The position numbers were made by a program, and so were the translations under genes. Below the pieces are notes generated by a model. That model saw only the letters and a list, made by a program, of their open reading frames with translations. It was not told the DNA's origin and did no database searches. Shown in pieces: positions 20,930-31,594 of a stretch of 64,000 bases of DNA. Source of the DNA: Diplodia intermedia (taxonomy: Eukaryota > Ascomycota > Dothideomycetes > Botryosphaeriales > Botryosphaeriaceae); contig JAKEKT010000006.1 in NCBI GenBank assembly GCA_021495925.1, forward strand, positions 310,001 to 374,000, read 5' to 3'. Positions within the stretch are counted from its first letter, which is position 1; each line of letters starts with the position of its first letter.

Positions 20930-23900
20930 GGCGGAGGCTGGCGCGGGAGCCGGTCGTCCTTTCTTTGACGGGCAGTGCAGGCAAGGCAGGCGGCAGGCAG
21001 CTCGCGAGGCCGTTTGCCAGGCCGGGGGTTGCGCGCTGACGGATCCGAACCGCTGGGGACGTTACGCTTGACCTGCAGGGCCAGCGGTGCGGGCAATATA
21101 CAGGAAGAGCACGAAACAGCAGCAGAGGCGCACCCGAGTCTTTGGCGATAGTCGCTCACGTCTCGCCCGAAGATGGAGACGTCCGCAAGTCGCAGCGCAC
21201 CAGCCCACGGCCTGCCACCGCGCACGCACGGGGCCCTAAACGCGTCAAGGATCCAATTCTGTCAAGCACTCGGCTCAGCTCAGGGCAGCCATGCCGTCGG
21301 GCACTCAGTCTATTTACGGGACGAGCGGCCTCGCGGGACGCACAACGCGGGCGCGCAGCAGCACCGCCAGCAGCCCGCGGGCAGCGATATGCTGCCGCCA
21401 TTGATACCTGCTGCGCCCCCTGCTCCGCGTCGCCATGCCAGCCCCAGCTGCTGCAGTGTGCAACATGGCAGCAGCCGGCCGGGCTGCCAGTGCCCAGCGC
21501 CCAGGCCGCGCCCACGCTGCTCTCCACCGCCCGCCCTTACAGCGCCCGGACAAACCCTGGGCGGGTCTCCAGCAGCGTTTCAGGCCGCATCCTTAATCTC
21601 GAAACCGCGGCAAGGATCCGGAGAGTGTGATGGTGCCGGCTGCATGATGAGCGTTGCAACTTGCGCCCCGGCCTGGCGCGCGCGAGTAATGGCGTGCCGG
21701 GCAGAAGAAAGGAGAGAACAGCGGCCGACGGTCGACGCCGTTTTCACGCGGCCCCCCGCCGCCTAGCTTCTCCAGAGCACCGCGACGCCGCCGCCGCGTC
21801 CCTGTCGCCGGCGCATCTGCCCGGGGCGCGCGCAATAAAGTTGCTGGTGTGTGCGGCGGAAAACAGATTGCTCACCACGTGTGCTGCGAGAGAGGATCCT
21901 GGGATCACCGCCGCGCGCGGCACCAGCATGGTGTGCTCGGCCGCCGGGGCGCGATCGGATCGACGCTTTTGAGGTCAACCTCACCCATGGTTCTCGTCCA
22001 CCGCTACAGAGCCCTGATCACCGGCGCGGCCATCACCTCCTGCACATCCGCCCTCCGCACACGAACGCACTTATTTCCGGCCGGCGAGCGCTGCTGCAGC
22101 GCCCCACGCCGACGGCGGTCTCTTTCGGATGCGCTCCGGTGCCTCGCAGCATCCTGAGCTAATCTGCAGCCCCGTCTGGATGCGGCAGCATCACACAAGA
22201 AATTTGACGGGAACCGCATCCCTGCCGGCTCGATCTCGACCGGATGAGAACCCACCGGCAATACCCACCACCACGGCGATCGGACCACACGCAAACCTCG
22301 TGTGCTCGTCTTCTGGAAAGTGGCCAGACACCGGCGGCGCCCTGCGCGCCGTTTCCAAGCGAAATGAGCCTCCGCGTCCGCCCAGAGCGGCCAGGATCAG
22401 CCACCGCACAATAAAGCGCCATGGGCGGTCCGGCGTGTCCACGGCCGCAAGGCTAAGTACTGGACGTCGAGCCTGGCTCGACTCGGCTGGAAGCCGAGAC
22501 TCAAGCGCTGATGACCATTTGGCCAAACAACACCAACTGACTCTCGCCAGCCGGTTGTCTAAGACATGGCCCATGCCAGAGTCCCTGGACGTGTTCGCAA
22601 GCCACCAGCGCCGGCCGGGGTTGGATTCCTTGCCTCCAACGCACGTCATAACGCCTGATGCACAGCATGGTGTTTTCCACCGCCAGCCTCCGCATGAAGA
22701 TCCTCCTACCAACCCGGCAGAGAAGAAAAGCCACCGTTGCCGAGGCCTGAACACACGCCGTTCCCAATCATTGACGGCCCGGTCCGGAGCATGCAACTGC
22801 GCCAGTACCGCTGAGAAACAACCGCCGTTGCAGGCACGATGCCCATTGCGGCCCAACACGCCTACCGAACTGTGGAACGGAGGGACGTCCGGCAACGGCA
22901 TCCAAAATCAGTTGACCCGTTGCCCCTCACTCTGGGCACCCCTTGATCCAACGTCCGTTGCACCCAACGGCCAGCATAAGGGTCTTGCTTCCTGGTCACA
23001 GACGAGGTCTCGAACTAACAACGTATTTGGCATTCATGCCAACACGTCTTTAGCTTTTGCTTTTTTTCCAGGAGTCTTTCTGCACTTTGCCATGTCTGCG
23101 CGAGCTTACGAAATGGGTGACGCATGGCATTTCGTTTTCCTGCCCAGCCGCATTGATTAACTAGCGGTGCTAGATTGCATATCATTCCTGCACATTGCAG
23201 GCGTGTCAGACGGCGGCGCGTGGTTTTAGCAATGCTTTTTACTTCCTTCGCGCCAGGTCTCGGAAGCGGATACGCAGCGCCTGCTAGCCCAATCCCCCTC
23301 CTCCTGAAACGGCGTATGCAGGAACAAGCAAGCCACGTTCTGCGAGCATTTGCGGTGTCAGCTTTTAGTACGCTGGAGTACAAGAAGCCCAGCAGAAAGC
23401 AGTGGCTCATGCGTCTTGTGCGTGCACCGTCTTCCATCTTGGATGCCCCGCCTCGGTTGCTGCCAAGCATTAGCTTTTCCCCCATATGATAGCGATGCTG
23501 CGCGTCTCAGCACTTCTGGACTTACAGGTGCAGTTATTGTAGCTTTCTAGTTCCCGGGCAGAAGCACGTACGTACATGGCACGGATGGGCGATGATCGAC
23601 GCTCGCTTATCGACTCCATGTCTGCCTCTGCCTGCTGCCGGGCCAGATGCTTCCACAAGTCACCCTTCTCCCTTCGCCGCTCGGCATCTGCCTTCCTCCT
23701 TTCCCCGTTGCAGTTAAGAGAAGATCAAGCCACGCGAGCTGCACTCGCTATTCGCCAGGCGCACGCGCGCGCGCACGTACCATTCCATCTACGCGGGGTC
23801 GGAGCAGAGCATGGGGAAGAGATGCGCCGCGTAACGGCAGCTGCTTCGCCGCTAACCAGATGCGACATGCCGGGGGGAGTTTAAGCACGCTTGTCGGCCT

Positions 23901-26900
23901 CCATGACGTTGTGGCACGTTTTGCGCGGCTCCTTTCCCACCTCCCCCCCAAACTCTCTAGGCTTGTCCCGGATGGCGGCATATTTCATCATGCAGCCTTT
24001 GTCACATCCTCCCACTTATCCTTCTTGCTTTCAGTGCCTGCCCGTGAAAGGGGGTTACGAACCGGTGTTCGAGCTGATGCGTACCTGCAGCTCCTCTCTT
24101 TGGTCCCCACGAGCTGGGGAGATCGCCAGCCACTGATCAGCCACCACCATCGGAAGTGGTGAGTCGGGGCCATCTTTTTTCTGCCACTGCCGGGTCACTG
24201 CGCCTTTCTCAACAGCGAGGCGCAGGCGCAGCCGCCGGACTCGGATGCGGGGACACGACGCACGAACCGCAGGAAAGAACTCAAACTGGGGGATTGTGGG
24301 GAAAGGCCCGGAGACCCGCGGTCAAATATGAGCAAGCACGCGTGACACAAGACGTTGGATTTGGGTTTTCATCTCACGTTCGCTCTGTTGTATTTTTGGA
24401 CAGCGTGTTTGGTGGTCCTCAGTTCTTGCTCTTCTAGTGTGCTTTCTTTTCCGTTTTTAGGCGCGTGTTCGCGGTTGAGTAACGTGGATGATTGCACGAC
24501 CCGTTCTGATCTGGACCGGTATTGACAAATATGCTTGTGCTTCCGTTTTTATTCATCCATCTTTTTGTCAGGTGTCAGTTGTGGGACGACGTCCGTATTC
24601 GAACTTGGCTGGCAAACAGGGAAACGCCAAATTAATTTGTTCGGGTGACAACAATAGCCTCCTTTGCGGCTGTAAACTGCCGAATGAACTATTTTCATCC
24701 CCTAGAATTGGCAGCAAAAGCAAATGTACCTATAGCAGGATAGCTAGCTGTGTCACAATGCGGCTCCCGTGCTACTGAACCTTTGTGGCTGGCTGAAGAC
24801 CTTTCAGACCGGTGAGTGTGGAATTTCTTTGCCTGGCCCAGGTTACTACTTCAAATTTTGAGCACTATTGCCAAGTGATCTTAGAGACATCTCTAAAGAA
24901 TTTCACTTTATAAACGATATTTTGATAAGCGAACGGTCACAGCGTTTACATAAAAAATTGAGACTACCAAATCGTAAAACTAAATCCTGCTTTTCTTTGT
25001 CGAATTTCGCTGGAAGCTTCAAATTAGCTCTCGGGGACTTGCCATGCTGTTTAGCAGGGTAATGCTATTCCAAAGTTGTTCTGCAGCTTACCCAAGAGGA
25101 AGGTTCAGCATTTTCTAATAGAGCCAGGCAGAAGTGGTAAAAGACCCAACCGATATATTCTTAAATAACGGGTTCCCCTGGTCACTGGGTGCGGTGGTGA
25201 AGGACTCTTTATCGGAAATCCTGCTAAACAGCACACCCGCAAAGAGTAAGTAAAGATGCCAATTCCGAAAACATTTTGACCGATAAATTGAACAGGTCCT
25301 CTAGCACTGGTCCAGACCAGTAGCCAGCTCTGTCATGATTAATCTACACATACATGCATCGGCGTAATTGCAAGCAAGACTCGCTCTTGTGAAATGTATG
25401 CCGGTCATTTTCGTTAACAGCATACTCTCGTGATAGCGCCATTTATTGCGCAAACGAGGTTGAAAATGAAGGAAGCCTCGGCACAGGACTCGAGGCGCAG
25501 TGTGCCGCCGCCTGCAGAGAAAGAAAGGTAAGACAACGTGAGGATCCCCTCGGTACAATTGGCCAAGTATTATCGTCGGCGGCTACCCGCGCGACTGACC
25601 GGTCGCCATGTATGCTTACTGTGCGTATCCGACACATCGGGCTGGCTGGGGGAAAACAGAACCCTGTTCCTTGTCCCCCGGCATTGCCATGGCTCCATTC
25701 CCTCCGCTATCCCTGGCGACAGATACGAAAGAGATGTGCTGCGTAGACGCATCAGAGGAGACGTCATGATACATATTTGATAGATGTAGTAAGAAATCTT
25801 CATCACAGTTGTCCCATTGGCACAGCAAATGACGAAGCAGTGATCGAACCGTGATGCAGCATGCAATTGGTGTGGTTCAAAGTAAGCACGACTGAAATTG
25901 GTGTATCGTGGATGGCTTAGAATAGTACATGTGCTGAATGACGGTGGGGCGCTGCCAAAGCTGCTGCTGTGCGGGGGCTGAGTCACCCATCACGTTGAGA
26001 TGCACGCGCCTCAAAAGGGAAAATGCATGTGCTTGGAACTTTGTACATCTGAGCTGCGGAAGGAGCTGCAAACGGCCGGGAGGATTGCCCATGGATGTGT
26101 GAGATGTCGTCGACAAAGCTTGGTACGGGCAGAGATCCATTTCTACAGTTCACGGCGATTCGATAAGCAGACACTTGTTCCTCTCTGTGACTGCAGTGGG
26201 TTGAATGCTCTCCAAAGTGCGAAACCTCGTTTGTTGGAAGGTACCCGTTCATCTATTGATCCAGCTCGAAATGGTTCGGCCCTGTGAGCTTCGACTCCTC
26301 CCGCCATCGGTCTTATCTTCACACCAACGTTAGCTCTTACTTTAGTTCCGGCTTACACCCTTTATCGCCCTCAATTCTTCCACAGCTTGTGGAAGAAGGA
26401 ATCCTGCCGACAAAGAAGAGCGACGAAACCAGCCCTCAGGACGGCGGACAAGGCATGGTTATATGGTCTTGTAGCCAGCACGTGCCATGGCAAGGCGTCG
26501 ACGGCCTGTTACTCCATGTGACGCCCGGCGGATCAACGATGCGTTAGGCAGCGCGCCTGAACAGAGCATTCGGGCCACCTCGAAAGGAGGTGTTCACGCT
26601 TGCCCGGCGTTCGTACACAATGTTCTGCAAAATATGCCAGGAAATCGACAACAGTCACTTTACGTCTGCGATAAAAAGCGGTAGCAGAAAGATGTCAACC
26701 CCAAGCCGTGAGAGAGAGAGAGAGAGCACACGGCGCTTCGTCGGGGAGAGGCAGTGCGGGCAGGAAGGTAAGCCTTAAATCAGCCTTTGCCGCTGCGTGG
26801 CGCCTCTTAGGGCTCGGCTTGTGTGCAGCCACCCTCGTCACTTTGAACGCGTATGCTTTTGGGGCGCAAGCCATCGTGGAATCGAACTCCAGTTGCCCCA

Positions 26901-27554
26901 GCATGCAAGCCTGCTCCGATCGTGTGCATGGAGCGTCGGGATGGTGGAGAGGTTGCAATTGGTGCGCCGAGAGCTTGCCCGACGATGGCGACGGAAATGG
27001 CCTGCTCCAAAGCCTCAAACTTCCGATTTGTCGACAAAGCTAGTATGAAAACGGGGCGAGGCTTGAGATTAAGATGAAGAGGCTTTTTTTCCTACGTTCG
27101 ATCTTCTCCACATGAATGCAGCCCAGGGCATGCATGCTGTCCGCCACCAGACCAGTGGCGCTTACACCTCTCGGCGGCCCAATCGCGGATTCTTCGAATA
27201 AGCTTTCGAGAGCGCCGAAGCAATAGCTGTAATGATATTCATGTCGAATCCAACACCGGAAGCTAGAGCATGGACCAGACGGTTCAAGGCAAACCTTTCG
27301 AGTCGGAAGTGGTTCGTGTACCGTCGTGTATCAACTCGGGCAAGTCTAACATCAAGGCACAACACTTTGCACTTTCTTGATTCATTAATCAAAGAATTGA
27401 TAGGTCCTGTTGAAACGGCCTGCAGGAGTCAGTTGGCCCGCAAAGACCCCTCAAAGGAGTCTTACCTCAAACATTTAGACGTAAGAATGATTCTATGCTC
27501 TAAAACTCGGCCCCCTTTACATTCAAAACTTACCCAACTCAACACATGGAGAGT
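20930..27554. other. Long region without recognisable gene (about 6.6 kb)
   Basis: Upstream of the PAK kinase start and downstream of the methylthioadenosine phosphorylase stop. The longest frame (22129-23160, +, 343 codons) has arbitrary composition, no homology I recognise and long competing frames opposite it, so I do not call it. Composition is GC-rich to about 24.4 kb, then AT-richer with small features: a 14-bp inverted repeat (25045/25220) and a GA dinucleotide run near 26709. A weak secreted-peptide candidate at 26708-27043 is discussed under findings. Regulatory DNA of the kinase or non-coding transcripts are possible. Confidence 0.5.
25045..25233. repeat. Perfect 14-bp inverted repeat with 161-bp spacer
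   Basis: TGCTGTTTAGCAGG at 25045-25058 is matched by its exact reverse complement at 25220-25233. Similarity does not extend beyond the core in either direction and no target duplication is evident. It could be the termini of a tiny decayed element, a structured RNA, or chance. Confidence 0.5.
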
Positions 27555-28637
27555 CTACTCGAAGTAGCCGGGGAACAGCCAGCTCAGCTTCTCAACAGCC
27601 TCCTGCTTCCTGCCCTCAGGCTTGGTGATGCTGCCCGAGAATTTCGACTGGCTCTCGAGGTGCTTGGCCAGGACCAGGTCGCTGTGCTCCTGAGCACTCA
27701 GAGCGTCCAGCACGGCTCCGATGAAACGGCGAGCGTTCTCGCTGTTGGCCTTCATGTGGCCCATGACCATCTCGACGTTGACGTCCTCAGTCGTGTGCCA
27801 GCAATCGTAGTCGGTGGCCATGCAGATCATCTGGTAGGCGATCTCGGCCTCGCGGGCCAGCTTGGCCTCGGGCAGAGCCGACATGTTGATGACGGAGCCG
27901 CCCCAGCTGCGGTAGAGGTTCGACTCGGCGCGGGTCGAGAACTGCGGGCCCTCTGTTAAGGGTGAAAGAAGCGATGTCGTCAGCGCTCAAGGAACCAGAA
28001 GGAAATGCAGGAACGGGGTAACTGCACCCATGCAGATAAGCGTGCCCCGGTCGTGCAGGGTGACACCCTCGCCCTCCAAGCTGTGGCCGCACTTGCGCAC
28101 GACCTTGGCGATGCCCTCGTCGAAGGGGTCGCCGAAGCCGACGTGACCGACCATGCCGCCCTCGAAGAAGGTGAAGGGGCGGATGCCCTTGGTGCGGTCG
28201 ATGATCTGGTCGGGCACGACGAAGTCGCGCGGCCGCACCTCCTCCTGCAGGCTGCCCACGGCGCTGAAGGCGATTATGGTGCGCACGCCTATGCTACGCA
28301 GGGCGGCGATGTTGGCGCGGTTGGCCACCTCATGCGGCGCCAGCTCGTGGTTCAGGCCGTGGCGCGACAGGAAGGCCACCGGGATGGGCTCGCCCGTCAC
28401 CGGCGATGGGTGGTGCAGGATGGAGATGGGCGACGACGGCTCGCCCCATGGCGTGCTGACATTGAGCGTCGCGGCGAGCGTGAAGTTCGGCAGCGATTGC
28501 AGGCCGGTGCCGCCAATGACGGCGATGTGCACCGGGTCTGGTGGAGAGCAGCAATGTCAGCGCGGACCTGGATACGGAAAAAATGGGAGCGGCGCAATTG
28601 GAGAAGTACCGGCGTAGGAGGTAGCGACGTTGGCCAT
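27555..28637 (-). CDS. S-methyl-5'-thioadenosine phosphorylase
   Basis: Three exons: 28637-28610, 28537-28028 and 27952-27555, giving 311 residues, close to the family's usual size. The enzyme phosphorolyses methylthioadenosine (from polyamine and, in fungi, other S-adenosylmethionine-dependent synthesis) to adenine and methylthioribose-1-phosphate, the first step of methionine salvage; it is cytosolic/nuclear and trimeric in this family. Diagnostic segments are IAVIGGTG (phosphate site), the Arg-His of FLSRHGLNHELAPHEV, PRDFVVPDQIIDRT, FFEGG, GTLICMEGPQFSTRAES (across intron 2) and MATDYDCW. The first exon encodes only nine residues and one base; the MANVATSYA start was chosen because it is the only ATG that splices in phase to the conserved core. 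Divergent from the mini-protein gene 1.5 kb away. Confidence 0.95.
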
Positions 28638-30112
28638 GATCCTTTTCGAGGGCAGGAAGACAGAGCGAGTACTGCACGACTGGAGGAGCGAGCGGCGCGC
28701 GAGAGAGCGTAGTTGGGCTGTCATGGACCTGAGGCTTTCAGAAATTCTGATGCCCCGCCAGGGCCCGGCATGACGCCATGCAGGGATGCTGTGGACCTGA
28801 AGCCCGTGCTTTTCCGCTCAACACCATATTGTCCTATCATCATCACTACCCCGGAAGACGTATTCTCAGGCGGTGCTGGGCTTGAAGCTACAGGAATGCA
28901 CAAACATTTTCCTAGGCGATAAAAAGAATCGTGCCAGTATATGCCGAAACCCAAGCAGCGTTGAAATTGTGCACAAGGTAGCATGCTAATTGAAAGACTG
29001 CTCGTGAAAATATCTTGAAGGTGCTGAGACAGTAGAGCTTGGGACAATTGATCAGCTTCGATAAGATTCTTCATGCATACGTATGGTTCGCTGATAATAT
29101 GAGGAGGATGAAGCCGTCGTCACACAGCGATTTGGAATATCATTTCCTTACGAGGTATCAAAGATAGATAGACCCCGACGAAGGATAATTCAAGCGTTCG
29201 TCATCACAGATTTGGTGGGGTTTCCTCAAATTTCGTCTCAGGACTGACTGCTATCCTTCGGCTATGGAATCAGTTTGTTGCTATTTTTGGCGTAGAACTC
29301 CGGCTTTCCTTTGGGCCTACTTCGAGTGTTATAAGGGCAAAGGATTCGCGTCAAATAGGCCGTGGCGAACCATAGACTCAGCCTCTGTATTCTTCAGCGC
29401 CACTGCAGGGCATTTGGAAGACGCACGTCCACCCGTTCTCTTGTGGCCCGTTCAGAGTGCGGCAGACGAGACCGGCGAGGCTTGGGCGGCAGCACGTGGG
29501 CAGGTATGTTGCGGCCGATCTTGACTCAGATTAATATGCGGACACGAAGTCATTTCGGCCACTACTTTTTAACGCACTACTGAAGCACTGCGTGCGTCAC
29601 CGCCCGCGCCACGCTTGCGAGTCAACCAAAGCACGTTCACTTGCACCGCCATCCCATTCTTGCTTTCCTGCGACGAAAGCGCCAGCCTTGCTGCAAGCCT
29701 TACCCACCCCCGGTCTCCGATTACGCGCGCGCAGCACGCTGGTTCGTGCATTATCCGTCAGGCCTGCGAGCCGTCAGCTGTATATAATCGTTACATCCTT
29801 CCCGCCGCTCTAACCGCTCCCACCTCACGAACCGTCCATTCATCCACGAACATTTGCAATTGCCTTGCCGTCCCACACCACGCGCCCGCCTCTCGTGTCA
29901 CAAAACAGGTGTGTACCGTGCCACATCCCCGCAGCGCTTCGCCGCAACGCCTCTCGCTCCTCCCGCCCGCTATCTCTCCAACCAACGTCCTGCTGACACC
30001 ACCCGACGCAGCGCCTACACATCCTCCCTACCACCCCACGCTAGCACCACCCGCGGCCACCGTCCGCCACCTTTGAGCCTTATCGCACCATATCCGCTAC
30101 ATACTAGCCACC
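28638..30112. promoter_or_regulatory. Divergent intergenic region, MTA phosphorylase / mini-protein 1
   Basis: About 1.5 kb between divergent starts. A TATA-like element lies near the right end and is listed separately. Pyrimidine-rich sequence from 29800 to 30100 looks like a fungal core promoter and 5' UTR. No gene is seen in 28.7-29.6 kb. Confidence 0.5.
29781..29788 (+). promoter_or_regulatory. TATA box candidate of mini-protein 1
   Basis: TATATAAT about 325 bp before the ATG, followed by CT-rich sequence. The position fits a gene with a 5' leader of roughly 300 nt. Judged by motif and context only. Confidence 0.45.
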
Positions 30113-30347
30113 ATGCCCGGTTCCTCCGCCACCAGCAGCACCGCTTCCTCGATCTCCAAGCCCGTCAAGACGATCAAGACGGGCTGCCTCAGCTGTCCGT
30201 GCGGCGATGACGGCGAGTGCACCTGCTGCTTCATTCCTTGGTAAACAAGCCCCACCGCCCCCCCACCACGCATATACCGTCTTCCTACATGGAGGATAGC
30301 TGGGAGAGAACGGACTTGCTGACGCCTGCTGCAGTACTGTGATGTAA
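30113..30347 (+). CDS. Cys-rich mini-protein 1 (46 aa) with C-terminal CaaX-type motif
   Basis: Two exons, 30113-30240 and 30335-30347; the 94-nt intron has a GTAAAC donor, a GCTGAC branch site and a CTGCAG acceptor, and splits the last Cys codon. The ATG is in a strong context (GCCACCATG). The product starts MPGSS, has a Ser/Thr-rich N-terminus, a basic KPVKTIK segment, then seven cysteines within the last 22 residues (GCLSCPCGDDGEC, TCC) and ends FIPCTVM. C-T-V-M fits a CaaX farnesylation box. A paralogue on the opposite strand at 30776-30895 shares the start, the CGDD and CC motifs and the end, which is strong evidence that both are real genes. Function unknown: lipid-anchored peptide, metal-binding peptide, or a relative of a-type pheromone precursors are possibilities. 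Confidence 0.82.
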
Positions 30348-30775
30348 AAGCCAAAAACGACGCCGAAGCGTGCGACAATAATGCGGATCGTGGATATGGC
30401 CTGAGATGAGGGAGGATCGAAGCCTCGATAATCGCCGTACACGGAGAAGGCACACTTAAAAAGAGAAGGCGGGGACGCGATGATGCGGCGGCAGACGTTG
30501 TTTATACCCAAGTACGAATAATCTTGAATGTTTTTGCTCTGAACGACTGCCTCACGGGTTATTGCTCAAGTGCCACCACCATGCATGCTTCTTTGAATTA
30601 GCCCGTGAGCTCTAAGACAGAAAGTAAAAAATTGGCAAAGTAGCGCCTCGCAAAAGCGCTAGTCCGCCCATAACACCGTCCGAGCGCCATCCTCAAGCCA
30701 AGAGACAAACTCCATTCTCGCCCATGTCCATCATCATGTGTCGTTCCACGCGCAGTGTCGTATCGCGGGCTCCGC
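30348..30775. other. 3' region between convergent mini-protein genes
   Basis: 428 bp between the two stop codons. It must hold both terminators. No open frame of note and no further copy of the mini-protein is present. Confidence 0.6.
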
Positions 30776-30895
30776 TCACATCACCGTGCAGGGGATGATG
30801 CAGCACGAGCAATCGTCGCCGCACCAGCACGTCTGCTTGATGGGCTTGGTGACCGAGGTCGCAGTCGAGGAGCTGGATGTGGTGGAGCCGGGCAT
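30776..30895 (-). CDS. Cys-rich mini-protein 2 (39 aa) with C-terminal CaaX-type motif
   Basis: A single exon of 40 codons including the stop. The frame is open further upstream, but the MPGST start is chosen because it matches the paralogue at 30113. Order of parts is the same: Ser/Thr-rich N-terminus, basic segment (TKPIK), then six cysteines in the last 17 residues (TCWCGDDCSCC) and the end IIPCTVM. Relative to its paralogue it lacks the intron that splits the last Cys codon and has a shorter Cys block (one Cys and a few spacer residues fewer). CTVM fits a CaaX box, and adjacent cysteines upstream could be palmitoylated or bind metal. No known family recognised. Confidence 0.8.
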   Translation of the reverse strand: MPGSTTSSSSTATSVTKPIKQTCWCGDDCSCCIIPCTVM

Positions 30896-31594
30896 TGTTG
30901 ATTTGTGGTTGGTTGGTGGCGTACAAGCTGTTCGGTGGTGGCTGGGAGATGGACGCGTGTAGGCTTGAGCTCTGTACCGTGGAAACTTAGCAGGCGCGGG
31001 AGAGGGTTTGAAGGATTGCTGGTGCTTACGGCGTAGTAAGATGTGCGGCGTCTGGTGGCGAGGAGGTGGATGTTTAGGTCTGGAGCGAGTGGTGGGTGCG
31101 GAGGTGAAGGTCAAGTATATGGGAGCGCCGCGCAACCTTGCTGTGGCTGAGACCTGGAGGTACGTATGGCGGCTATGACGTATGCGGGGGTGCTAAACAG
31201 GGCGCGTGGATTGGCAGGATCAAGGAGTGGACGATTCGCGAAACACCCTTGCCGTAGTTGCGCCAAGTCCCGTCAGGACGCTTAGCGGGTGCATCCGAGT
31301 GTGTTTCAAAGTGTTAGGACTTTCCAATTTGGGGAAAAGTAGGTCAAAGGTTGAGAGTTGTGCCAAACTAGCACACCGAGGAGGCAGAATTACTCCATTA
31401 GCAGTTAATACGAGGGTATAGACCTGTTGTCGTTCACGCCTTGAGAAAATATCCAGAAAAGTCTAAAAAACAATGCGCAATATCCAATGTGCAGCCGTTC
31501 ATAGGGTAAGTCGTGACTAGAAAACACTCCAAGACTCAGATGTCCCTCCTGCTGCCATGTTAGCAATTAATCGGAGTTTTAGAATTGAGGATGC
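30896..31594. other. Upstream region of mini-protein 2 and 3' flank of the Lsb5-like gene
   Basis: About 700 bp. On the minus strand it should hold the promoter and leader of mini-protein 2; a weak TATA-like string (CATATAC on the minus strand) lies near 31115. The part above about 31200 is AT-richer and should be the 3' flank of the Lsb5-like gene. Confidence 0.45.

Noticed and set aside
22129..23160. 343-codon plus-strand open frame in the desert
   Set aside because: Composition resembles random GC-rich DNA (Arg, Ser, Pro, His), there are long competing frames on the other strand, and no motif, signal or splice support.
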